This document shows, in pieces, positions 22,657 to 31,500 of a stretch of DNA of 32,393 nucleotides. The stretch comes from Gillisia sp. GTDB taxonomy: Bacteria > Bacteroidota > Bacteroidia > Flavobacteriales > Flavobacteriaceae. The stretch lies in assembly GCA_024635655.1 (NCBI GenBank), contig JAGXIL010000081.1:1-32393 (forward strand), given 5' to 3'. The notes beneath the pieces are model-generated. The model saw only the letters and a program-made list of their open reading frames with translations, was not told the origin of the DNA and did no database searches. The position numbers were made by a program, and so were the translations under genes. Numbering within the stretch: position 1 is the first letter of the stretch; each line of letters begins with the position of its first letter.

Positions 22657-23307
22657 ATGAGTATTACAGAAAATATAAAAAAGTACAGAGAAGAATTAGG
22701 CGATCAGGTTACATTAGTAGCAATCTCCAAGACTAAACCTGAAAGTGATATTATAGAGGCATATAATGCGGGACAACGCATCTTTGGTGAGAACAAGATA
22801 CAGGAGATGACAGATAAATGGGAATCTCTTCCCAAAGATATCCAATGGCATATGGTAGGCCACGTGCAGCGGAACAAGGTGAAATATATGGCACCATTTG
22901 TGAAATTAATTCACGCAGTTGATAGCCTGAAACTATTAAAGGAAATCAACAAGGAAGGGAAAAAGAACGAGCGGGTCATTGACTGCCTGATACAGATCAA
23001 GATCGCGGAAGAAGAATCAAAATTCGGGATCAGTGCTGATGAGGCAAGGGAAATCCTGAAGTCTGATGCCTATTCAGGTTTTCAACATGTAAAGGTCACC
23101 GGCCTTATGGGAATGGCTACATTTACCGACGATATGGAGCAGGTAAAAAAGGAATTTTTGAAATTAAAAGGGGTTTTTGACGACCTAAAGAAGGATTTTG
23201 AAGGTATAGAGATCCTTTCTATGGGAATGAGTGGAGACTATAAGGTCGCCATTGAATGTGGAAGTAATATGGTGAGGATTGGAAGTTCAATTTTTGGAGA
23301 GCGATAA
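22657..23307 (+). CDS. yggS: YggS/PLPBP-family pyridoxal-phosphate homeostasis protein (216 aa)
   Basis: PLP-binding protein with an alanine-racemase-like TIM barrel but no known catalytic activity, involved in vitamin B6 and amino-acid homeostasis. The PLP lysine is Lys25 in VAISKTKP (21-28). Other signatures are FGENKIQEM, WHMVGHVQRNKVKYM, QIKIAEEESKFGI and, at the end, LSMGMSGDYKVAIECGSNMVRIGSSIFG, which holds the phosphate-binding residues. The length is normal. It is co-directional with DUF1015. A heptanucleotide repeat lies directly after its stop codon. Confidence 0.95.
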   Translation: MSITENIKKYREELGDQVTLVAISKTKPESDIIEAYNAGQRIFGENKIQEMTDKWESLPKDIQWHMVGHVQRNKVKYMAPFVKLIHAVDSLKLLKEINKEGKKNERVIDCLIQIKIAEEESKFGISADEAREILKSDAYSGFQHVKVTGLMGMATFTDDMEQVKKEFLKLKGVFDDLKKDFEGIEILSMGMSGDYKVAIECGSNMVRIGSSIFGER

Positions 23308-23312
23308 ATTGT

Positions 23313-23354
23313 CAAATTCTAAAAAACAAATTCCAAATTCCAAATTTTAAAAAA
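23313..23354. repeat. Heptanucleotide repeat array (CAAATTC/TAAAAAA)
   Basis: Six contiguous heptamers in exact 7-bp register: CAAATTC, TAAAAAA, CAAATTC, CAAATTC, CAAATTT, TAAAAAA, beginning 6 bp after the yggS stop codon. A small hairpin CGAG/CTCG (23365-23378) follows. Confidence 0.75.
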
Positions 23355-23433
23355 GTAAATATAACGAGGCAAGTCTCGGGGAATAAAAAAAAGTAAACAT
23401 ATATAAAGATCCCGTTGGGGTAAGGAAGATTTG

Positions 23434-24807
23434 ATGTACGCAATTTTAGATATAGAAACTACCGGTGGAAAATTTAATGAAGAGGGAATTACTGAAATTG
23501 CCATTTATAAGTTTGACGGACAAAAAGTAGTTGATCAGTTCATAAGCCTGGTCAATCCTGAACAGCCAATACAACCTTTTGTCATTGGCCTTACAGGAAT
23601 TAATAATGAGATGTTGCGCAATGCCCCCAAATTCTATGAGGTGGCAAAACGTATTGTAGAGATCACCAACGACTGCATTTTGGTTGCTCATAACGCTAAT
23701 TTTGACCACCGTATTTTAAGGCTTGAGTTTCGCCGGCTGGGATTTGAATTTGACAGAAAAACCCTTTGTACCGTAGAACTTTCTAAAAAATTAATTCCGG
23801 GTCAGCTTTCCTATAGTCTGGGAAAACTGGTGCGAGCCCTGGGTATTCCGCTTAGTGATAGGCACAGGGCAAACGGGGATGCACTGGCGACCGTAAAACT
23901 ATTCAAGATGCTTCTGGTGAAAGATACCGGGAAAGATATTTTAAAGCAATCAGTACGCACAGAACCTACCCTGCTGCTAGACACAAAACTCGTCCAGATC
24001 CTGGATGAATTACCTTCCATTACAGGAGTTTATTATCTTCACAATCAACAGGGAGAGATTATATATATTGGCAAGAGCAAGAATATTAGAAAGAGGGTCA
24101 ATCAGCATTTTACAAATGATAACCACAGGTCAAAAGAAATTCAAAAAGAAGTGGCTTCGGTAAGTTTTGAGGCTACAGGAAATGAATTGGTTGCCCTTCT
24201 GAAAGAAAACGAAGAAATCAAACTTAATAAACCTAAATATAATAAGAGAACTTCAAAACCTGTTTTCAGTTATGCCCTTTACAAGTCTATAGATGAAGAT
24301 GGCTACATAAATTTGAAGATTTCCAGAGCTGACGCGCGGAAACAAAATATTACAACCTTCAACGGACTACAGCAGGCCAAATCTGTATTGCAGAATATGG
24401 TTGAAAATTACAGACTGTGTCAACGTTTTACCAGCCTGCACAGCGGAAATGACAATTGTTTCAGCCACTCCCTTAAAGCATGTAACGGCGCCTGTATTGA
24501 AGCAGAAACTCCTTTGGAGTACAATGAGCGCGTTCAGGAAATGATATATAAAAACAGCTATAGAGATCAAAATATGCTCATCATAGACAGAGGCCGGGAG
24601 ATAGATGAAAAAAGCGCCTTACTCATTGAAGATGGGGAATTTAAAGGAATTGGATACTTTAATTTGAATTATCAACTAAATAATATAGATATTGTACGCT
24701 CAGTGATCACTCCTATGAAAAACGACAGGGATGTGCGGCATATAATACAAAGTTATTTACGAAGAAATAAAAGATTGAAGATCATCCAACTTTCTACCTA
24801 TGAATAA
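23434..24807 (+). CDS. DnaQ-like exonuclease fused to GIY-YIG nuclease (457 aa)
   Basis: Two-nuclease fusion. Residues about 1-165 form a DEDDh 3'-5' exonuclease like DNA polymerase III epsilon: DIE (Asp6, Glu8), Asp91 in NANFDHR, and His144 and Asp149 in RHRANGD. Residues about 195-275 form a GIY-YIG endonuclease: GVYYLHN then YIGKSKNIRKRV, with Glu in LLKENEEIKLNKPKYN, as in UvrC and Cho. The remainder carries a UvrC/Cho-like cysteine cluster (Cys329, Cys342, Cys350, Cys354; LCQRF...CFSHSLKACNGAC). The likely role is DNA repair or proofreading. The frame opens with TTG at 23431, but the ATG at 23434 is preferred. The stop overlaps the next gene by 8 bp. Confidence 0.92.
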   Translation: MYAILDIETTGGKFNEEGITEIAIYKFDGQKVVDQFISLVNPEQPIQPFVIGLTGINNEMLRNAPKFYEVAKRIVEITNDCILVAHNANFDHRILRLEFRRLGFEFDRKTLCTVELSKKLIPGQLSYSLGKLVRALGIPLSDRHRANGDALATVKLFKMLLVKDTGKDILKQSVRTEPTLLLDTKLVQILDELPSITGVYYLHNQQGEIIYIGKSKNIRKRVNQHFTNDNHRSKEIQKEVASVSFEATGNELVALLKENEEIKLNKPKYNKRTSKPVFSYALYKSIDEDGYINLKISRADARKQNITTFNGLQQAKSVLQNMVENYRLCQRFTSLHSGNDNCFSHSLKACNGACIEAETPLEYNERVQEMIYKNSYRDQNMLIIDRGREIDEKSALLIEDGEFKGIGYFNLNYQLNNIDIVRSVITPMKNDRDVRHIIQSYLRRNKRLKIIQLSTYE

Positions 24808-26770
24808 ACTTCTACTCGTTCTTTACTTTATTTTACCCTGTGGTATCTCTGCCCAGGAAGTTTACAACAGTAATAACATCCAGGTGACAGCCAATGAATT
24901 ATCTGCTACCACGTATGATCAGGATACAACTGCTAATGCCCTTTATATCTATGAAAAAGGCTTCAGCAGATTTCAGGAATTTGGTAATTTAAATCTGGTA
25001 ACTGATTATTCAGCAAAAATAAAGATCCTTAATCCTGATGGATATCAACATGCAAATGTTGAAATACGGCTTCGAAAATCAAAAAATGGAAAAGAAAAGA
25101 TCCATACTTTAGAAGCAATCACCTATTATCTGGACAATGGTTTAAAAAAGGCTGTAAAGCTCGATCCGGCTCAGGTATATACAGAAGAAAATGAAAATTA
25201 TGACCTGGTAAAGTTTACCTTTCCTAATATTTCTCCGGGGGCGGTCCTGGTATATTCTTACCAGATAGAATCTCCTTTTATTTACAACTTCAACACCTGG
25301 TGGTTTCAAAGCGGTATTCCGAAAATTTACAGCGGCTTCGATACAAAGATCTTTGGAAACTACAATTACAATATTAAAAAAGTAGGGGAACTGTCATTGG
25401 ATATAAACACCAGTGACATTGAAAAAAATTGTTTTAAAATAGATCAATCCTCCACCTCTGCAGATTGTGTTGTAGCAACTTATGCTATGAGAAATATTCC
25501 TGCATTTATTGAAGAACCATATCTCACTTCAAGGTATAATTTCATTTCCCGAATAGAATACGAGCTGGTAGAAATTCACCAATTGAACGGGGTGGTCAAG
25601 AAATTCACCAAGACCTGGAAGGACGTAGATAAGGAGTTAAAACAGGAAAGAAGTATTGGCCGACAATTAAAAAGAACCTCTTTGGTAAAAGACCTTTTAC
25701 CTCATGGGGTGCAGCAAAAACCCAATGATCTTACCAAAGCGAAGGAAATTTATGAATTTGTAAAACTAAATTACAAATGGAATGGAGAGTACAAAATATT
25801 TAACAACGTAGATATTAAGGACCTTATCAAAGAAAAATCAGGTAATGTCTCTTCCATTAATATTCTACTTCATAATATTCTGGAAGACCAGGGATTTAAA
25901 GTGTTTCCGGTTATGAGTTCCACCAGGAACAATGGCCTTCCCACGCAACTATTCCCTGTATTAAGTGAATTCAACTATCTATTGGTTCAACTTGAGGCCG
26001 GGGGAAAAAAATATCTTCTTGATGCCACCGAAAAGAATCTGGACTTTGGAGATGTTCCCTTTAGAAGTTTAAACCAATACGGCCGCCTTATTAATTTTAA
26101 AAATGAAGGATCCTGGGTAGATATACAGCCGGAAAACTTTTCCAATATCTATATCAAAGATTCTTTACAGGTAAAGGCAGATGGGACATCAAAAGGACAC
26201 TCTCTTCAGGTTTTTTCCGGCTATCATGCCCTGTTAAGAAGAGATAAAATTGAAAACCTTTCCGATTCGGAAATTTTTAACGGAGTTTCCAATCCTGCAA
26301 ATTATTCGAAGTCTGTATTGACCACTTTAAAAAATAAAGATTCTGTTTCAGAAGCGCTTCATATTAATTATGTTTTGGAGAACGAAACACAAAAGATCAA
26401 TGATGCCATTTATTTCAACCCCTTCAGCTTTAAATTTTTTGAGAACAATCCTTTTAGATCTGAAAAGAGGAATTATCCTATAGACTTTGGTTATAAAGAT
26501 TCTTACTATTACAGTATTAATGTAGAGATCCCTGAAAATTTTGAGGTAGTGGAATTGCCCAAACAAAAATTATTAAGCCTTCCCGAAAGTGGAGGAAGTC
26601 TTAGTTTTGTTGTTCAACAACTAAATGAACGAAATATAAACGTGCATTACAGGATCAGTTTTCCGAAATCTATATATTCTTCAGGATACTATCCCTTTTT
26701 GAAGGAATTTTTTGATGCCATTATAGAAGTTCAATCCCAAACCATTATTGTTATGAAGGAAAATATTTAA
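24800..26770 (+). CDS. Exported DUF3857 protein with transglutaminase-like domain lacking the catalytic Cys (656 aa)
   Basis: Signal peptide at residues 1-19 (cleavage near ISAQ/E), then a DUF3857 domain (about 50-250; the run NPDGYQHANVEIRLRKSK and FTFPNISPGAVLVYSYQIESPF is typical), and a transglutaminase-like core (about 310-410). In the core, the place of the catalytic cysteine reads KSGNVSSINILLHNIL (Val350), and the catalytic His position falls in FNYLLV; only the Asp in LLDAT (408) remains. The domain is therefore predicted to be non-enzymatic. Function is unknown. It overlaps the nuclease gene by 8 bp and is followed 24 bp later by the channel gene. Confidence 0.85.
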   Translation: MNKLLLVLYFILPCGISAQEVYNSNNIQVTANELSATTYDQDTTANALYIYEKGFSRFQEFGNLNLVTDYSAKIKILNPDGYQHANVEIRLRKSKNGKEKIHTLEAITYYLDNGLKKAVKLDPAQVYTEENENYDLVKFTFPNISPGAVLVYSYQIESPFIYNFNTWWFQSGIPKIYSGFDTKIFGNYNYNIKKVGELSLDINTSDIEKNCFKIDQSSTSADCVVATYAMRNIPAFIEEPYLTSRYNFISRIEYELVEIHQLNGVVKKFTKTWKDVDKELKQERSIGRQLKRTSLVKDLLPHGVQQKPNDLTKAKEIYEFVKLNYKWNGEYKIFNNVDIKDLIKEKSGNVSSINILLHNILEDQGFKVFPVMSSTRNNGLPTQLFPVLSEFNYLLVQLEAGGKKYLLDATEKNLDFGDVPFRSLNQYGRLINFKNEGSWVDIQPENFSNIYIKDSLQVKADGTSKGHSLQVFSGYHALLRRDKIENLSDSEIFNGVSNPANYSKSVLTTLKNKDSVSEALHINYVLENETQKINDAIYFNPFSFKFFENNPFRSEKRNYPIDFGYKDSYYYSINVEIPENFEVVELPKQKLLSLPESGGSLSFVVQQLNERNINVHYRISFPKSIYSSGYYPFLKEFFDAIIEVQSQTIIVMKENI

Positions 26771-26794
26771 ATTTGAATAAACTTCGAGAGTAAT

Positions 26795-27622
26795 TTGAAA
26801 AGTCAAACCCCAAGATGGAAAACCAGGCTTCATGAGATCATTTATGAGGCAGATACTCCCATGGGGAAGTTGTTTGACGTTGTTCTTTTATTGACAATTG
26901 TCATTAGTATAATTTTGGTGATGCTTGAAAGCATTTCCTCTTTTTCTACAAGATATTTTCGGGAATTTATTATTGCCGAATGGATAATAACTATACTTTT
27001 TACTATAGAATATATTCTACGGATTGTAGCTATTAATAAACCAAAAAAATACATATTCAGCTTTTATGGGATTGTTGATCTGCTATCTACCATCCCTACT
27101 TATCTTGCATTTTTTTTAAGCGGTGCAAATTTTCTTTTTGCAGTAAGGGCCCTGCGATTGTTAAGAGTTTTCCGGGTCCTTAAAATTACCCGCTATGTAG
27201 GGGAATCAACCAAATTAATGACTGCCTTAAGGGATAGTAAGGCAAAAATTCTTGTTTTTCTTTTTGCTGTTTTTGTAATGTGTATAATCATGGGTACGGT
27301 CATGTATCTTGTTGAAGGTCCTGAACATGGTTATACCAGTATTCCAATTAGTATATATTGGTGCATAGTAACTTTAACAACAGTTGGTTTTGGTGATATC
27401 CATCCCGTTACACCATTGGGAAGGTTTATAGCTTCCATTATTATGATCACAGGTTATGGTATTATTGCGGTACCTACAGGCATAGTGAGTGCAGAAATGA
27501 GTAAGGACCGCAATGAGACAAATATTCCAATAAATACCCAGGTTTGTCCTCATTGCAACGAAACCAAACATTTAAAAAATGCAGAATTTTGCCATAATTG
27601 TGGAGAAAAATTAAATGAATAG
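26795..27622 (+). CDS. Voltage-gated-type potassium channel/ion transporter with zinc ribbon (275 aa)
   Basis: Six-transmembrane tetrameric cation channel of the Kv-like type in the inner membrane. Segments S1-S3 span about residues 27-107. S4 carries regularly spaced arginines (RALRLLRVFRVLKITRY, 118-134). The pore has TTVGFGDI (195-202), which contains the K+-selective TVGFG, and S6 follows (about 210-235). After the membrane part comes a short cytoplasmic tail with two CxxC pairs (Cys251/Cys254 and Cys266/Cys269; CPHC, CHNCG), a zinc-ribbon-like knuckle. The start codon is TTG at 26795, 24 bp after the previous gene. The stop overlaps miaA by 8 bp. Confidence 0.92.
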   Translation: MKSQTPRWKTRLHEIIYEADTPMGKLFDVVLLLTIVISIILVMLESISSFSTRYFREFIIAEWIITILFTIEYILRIVAINKPKKYIFSFYGIVDLLSTIPTYLAFFLSGANFLFAVRALRLLRVFRVLKITRYVGESTKLMTALRDSKAKILVFLFAVFVMCIIMGTVMYLVEGPEHGYTSIPISIYWCIVTLTTVGFGDIHPVTPLGRFIASIIMITGYGIIAVPTGIVSAEMSKDRNETNIPINTQVCPHCNETKHLKNAEFCHNCGEKLNE

Positions 27623-28526
27623 AAAGTATCTGATAAGTATTTCCGGCCCTACTGCCATAGGAAAAACGGCTTTAAGCATAAAACTCGCCAGGGCTTTTAA
27701 TACTGAAATTCTATCGGCAGATTCCCGACAATTCTACAGGGAAATGAGTATAGGAACAGCGGCACCTTCCGAAGAAGAATTACAAGCGGCACCTCACCAT
27801 TTTATTCACCACAAATCCATTTTAGATGAATATTCTGTAGGGGATTTTGAGCGGGATGCCCTTGCTAGAACTGAAGAACTTTTTTTAGAAAAACCAATCT
27901 TAGTACTTGTTGGAGGCAGCGGGTTATACGTAAAAAGTCTTCTGGAAGGCCTTGATAATTTTCCCGAGATCAATCCCGAAATCCGGCAGGATCTTAATGA
28001 ACAACTATTAAATGAGGGACTTCCCAAACTTCAGCAACAATTGCAATGGGTAGACCCGGAATATCATAAAAAAATTGATATAGAGAATCCTCACCGTGTA
28101 ATAAGGGCTTTGGAAATTTCTTTGGGTACAGGGAAACCTTTTTCCTCTTTTTTAAACCAACCCAGAAAACAGCGGGAATTCAACACCGTCAAAATTGGAC
28201 TAACTGCTCCCAGGGAAGAGATCTACGCGCGCATAAACACAAGAGTGGATCTTATGATGCAGGAAGGCTTACTTGAAGAAGCCAAAGGTCTTTTTCCTCA
28301 AAAACATCTAAATGCCCTGAATACGGTAGGCTATAAAGAGATCTTTAGTCACCTTGAAGGCAATTGCAGCCTGGAAGAGGCGGTTGAAGAGATCAAGAAG
28401 AATACCCGCCGATTTGCCAAAAGGCAGCTCACATGGTTTCGAAAAGAAGAAGATATTACCTGGTTTTCAAACACAACTCCCCCGGATGAGATCATTTCCT
28501 TTGTTAATTCGGAGGTAGAAAAATAA
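27615..28526 (+). CDS. miaA: tRNA dimethylallyltransferase MiaA (303 aa)
   Basis: Transfers a dimethylallyl group from DMAPP to N6 of adenosine 37 in tRNAs reading codons that begin with U, improving decoding. The P-loop GPTAIGKT lies at residues 11-18, the catalytic/DMAPP-site SADSRQFYREM at 35-44, then HHFIHHKSI, GGSGLYVKSLLEGL (100-113), NPHRVIRALEI and the C-terminal KKNTRRFAKRQLTWFRKEEDI. The length is normal. It is the last gene of the series, with its ATG inside the channel gene, and its stop lies only 6 bp from the convergent stop of the HYR-repeat gene. Confidence 0.97.
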   Translation: MNRKYLISISGPTAIGKTALSIKLARAFNTEILSADSRQFYREMSIGTAAPSEEELQAAPHHFIHHKSILDEYSVGDFERDALARTEELFLEKPILVLVGGSGLYVKSLLEGLDNFPEINPEIRQDLNEQLLNEGLPKLQQQLQWVDPEYHKKIDIENPHRVIRALEISLGTGKPFSSFLNQPRKQREFNTVKIGLTAPREEIYARINTRVDLMMQEGLLEEAKGLFPQKHLNALNTVGYKEIFSHLEGNCSLEEAVEEIKKNTRRFAKRQLTWFRKEEDITWFSNTTPPDEIISFVNSEVEK

Positions 28527-28532
28527 GCTTTC

Positions 28533-31500
28533 CTATTTAATGATCACCCGGACAATTTCATCTCCTTTTGTTGTGATCACCTTTAAGATGTATACAGCCG
28601 ATTGCACCCCCGTAAGGTCCATTTCATAACGGGTAATAGTTTCCGGATAATCTTTTGCAGCTATGAACCTTCCCCTGGTGTCGAAAGCTTCCACTCTTAA
28701 GATCTGAACTCCTTTTGGGGTTGCAAAAGTGAATGGCCCTGTTGTGGGGTTGGGATAAATAATTGTATAGTCCACATTATCACCTATGGGTGGGGGTGGT
28801 GTGTCTTCACATTCTCCGGTAACCGTAACAACAGCTGTTGCTGTTGCTGAATTTCCGTTTTCGTCAGTCACAGTAAGGATCACTTCATTTTGTCCAAGAT
28901 CCTTACAGGTAAATCTGGTTATGTCCAGGCTTAAGGAGGTAATACCACAATTATCGGTTGAGCCGTTATCGATCATTTCAGGAGTTATAGTCGCCTGTCC
29001 GTTATTATCGAGGACTACACTGAGATTATTTGTGCGTAAAACAGGTGATGAGCTATCCTGCACGTTTACCGTGACCGGGCAGCTTCCATCGCTGTCTTCC
29101 TCCCCTGCATAGGAGAACGTAATTGTATTGCTGCCAATGTCGTCACAGCTAAATTCTGATCTGCTCAGTTCAAAAGTCCGGTCACCGGGATCGCCGGTGT
29201 AGAGGTCTTCTGCTAAAAGCGTGACATTTCCTGTTTCGTCTAATAGCAGGGTAACTTCGTTTCTACAGGTAAAATCTTCTGGATCTGTATTATCCCCGGT
29301 AACGGTGACAGTAGTCTGGCAGGAATCGGTATTTCCGGCAGCATCAGTTACCGTTAAGGTAATTGTATTCTCCCCAATATCTGCCGTTGTAAAGCTGGTT
29401 TTATCAATTGTCATATCTACTATACCGCAATTGTCAGTAGATTGGAAATTGATTTCTTCTGCGGTTAAAGTGGCTGTTCCACCGGAGCCAAGACCTATCC
29501 CAAAGCCTGAGACACAATTGGCCACAGGTGATATATTGTCTTCAAGAACTATTTCAAATGTACAGGTATCAGTTTTTCCATCCAGAGTTGCCGTTAATAC
29601 AACAATGGTATTTTGGTTTATTATCTCTCCGGGTTCCGGGGATTGTGTAATAACTGCATTCTCGAAATTTAAACTTACACGATCAGTGTAGTTCGGCACC
29701 TCAAACTGGCAATTTTGGTCGGTCTGTTCCACCTGATCTCCGGGACAACTTATCTCGATAATTTCTTCTTCAGAAAGAATCACCATAAATTGGCATTGAG
29801 TGGAATTACCGGAAGTATCTGTCACCAGAAGCGTTATCTGTGTGTCTTCAATGACCACAGTTCCCTCAGGTGGATTTTGTGTGACAGTAGCAGCTTCACA
29901 ATTATCTGAAGCAGAAGCCAGGTCCCGGTAATCAGGAAGGGTAAATCCTGTAGAAGGATCGAAATTTTCAAATTGCTCATCAGGACAATTTATTTCTGGA
30001 TCTGTAGTATCTTCTAAAGTTAGTTCAAAAGTACAGGTATCTACTTTATCTCCTAAAGTTGCTGTTATAAATATAGTCGTATCTTCCTTAATAATTGTTC
30101 CCGGCGGGGGAGATTGGGTGACACTGGCTCCCTCCATATTTACACTTCCCTCTGCTGTATAATCGGGAACAGTGAAACTGCAATCAGATCCAAGAGATTC
30201 TATTTTATCTGAAGGGCAGCTTATCTCGATGACTTCTTCTTCGGAAAGGATTACCATAAAACTACATTCATCAATATTTCCTGAAGTGTCTGTAACTACA
30301 AGAGTTATCTGGGTATTTTCATTTAGAATAGTTCCGGGTTCAGGGGTTTGAATTATCTTCTCCACTCCACAATTGTCTGATGCAGTAGCCTGAGGCATGT
30401 AGTCTGGAAGCGCAAATCCTGTGTTGAAATCATAATTTACAGTTTGATCTCCGGGGCATTTGATCTCCGGGACTGTGATGTCTAACAATTCTACAGAGAA
30501 GCTGCATTCATCTACAACCGTCCCATTGTCAATTAATTCAATTTTCACGGTAAGCATTTTATCCACCCTTGTTACTGTTTGTGTAAGCTCCGTAGAATTG
30601 GTAGGATTTTGGACCGTTACATAAGGTTTAAAATCAATTGCTTCATTTTCGCAATTTTCATCCAGGTATAGTGGAGGAATATCATCTGCTGAAGCGCAGG
30701 TAATACTGGGTTGTGGTTCTTCATCTTCTGCAAAGGTTATAGGAAAACTACAACTTCTCACATTACCTGTTTCATCTTCTATTGAAAAAATCGCTGTGGT
30801 ATTTTCAGATAGAATAGTTCCAATTTCCGGGGATTGGGAATACCGAAGATTTTCAGTACAATTATCGGAATTTGTAAAAAGAACACTGAAATCAGGAACG
30901 ATATATTCTTTTTCACCTTCATAAGTAACTATTATAGGCATGTTACTGCAATCAGTACGCGGTGGAGAATTATCCCTTACATATACAATGGCAGTACAGG
31001 TTACGGCTGCACCATTGGATGCCATAACTTCTAACTGAACATTTTGATCTCCAATATCTGCACAAGTGAATGACGATCGATCAATTTCAAGAGTCACTCC
31101 ATCCTCAGCAGGATCTCCGTCATATAGTTCTTCTGCTGTAATTTGTGCCTCTCCGTTTTCATCAAGATATACCAACAGATCTTTACAACTTGCTACAGGA
31201 GGTTCTGGTACCTCTTCCTCCAACGTAAGCTGAAAACTGCAATCTGCATCATTTCCAGCAGAATCATTCACGTAAAAAGAAACAGACTGACTTGAATAAA
31301 TGACAGTTCCGGCTGCCGGTGTCTGGACAAGATTGCCCTTAATTTGGTCCCCCGTAGCGCAATTATCTGAAAGTAGAACTTCATCCCGATAATCAGGGAC
31401 AATAAAACCTTCTTCAGGATCAAAGCTTTCCATTTGTGGATCCGGACATTGAATTTGCGGTTTGGTATTATCTCCAATGAGTACAAAGAAAATACAAGAA

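Noticed and set aside
29221..29691. Plus-strand open frame of 156 codons opposite the HYR-repeat gene.
   Set aside because: It mirrors the repetitive, Val/Ser-biased antisense of the HYR array and has no independent support.
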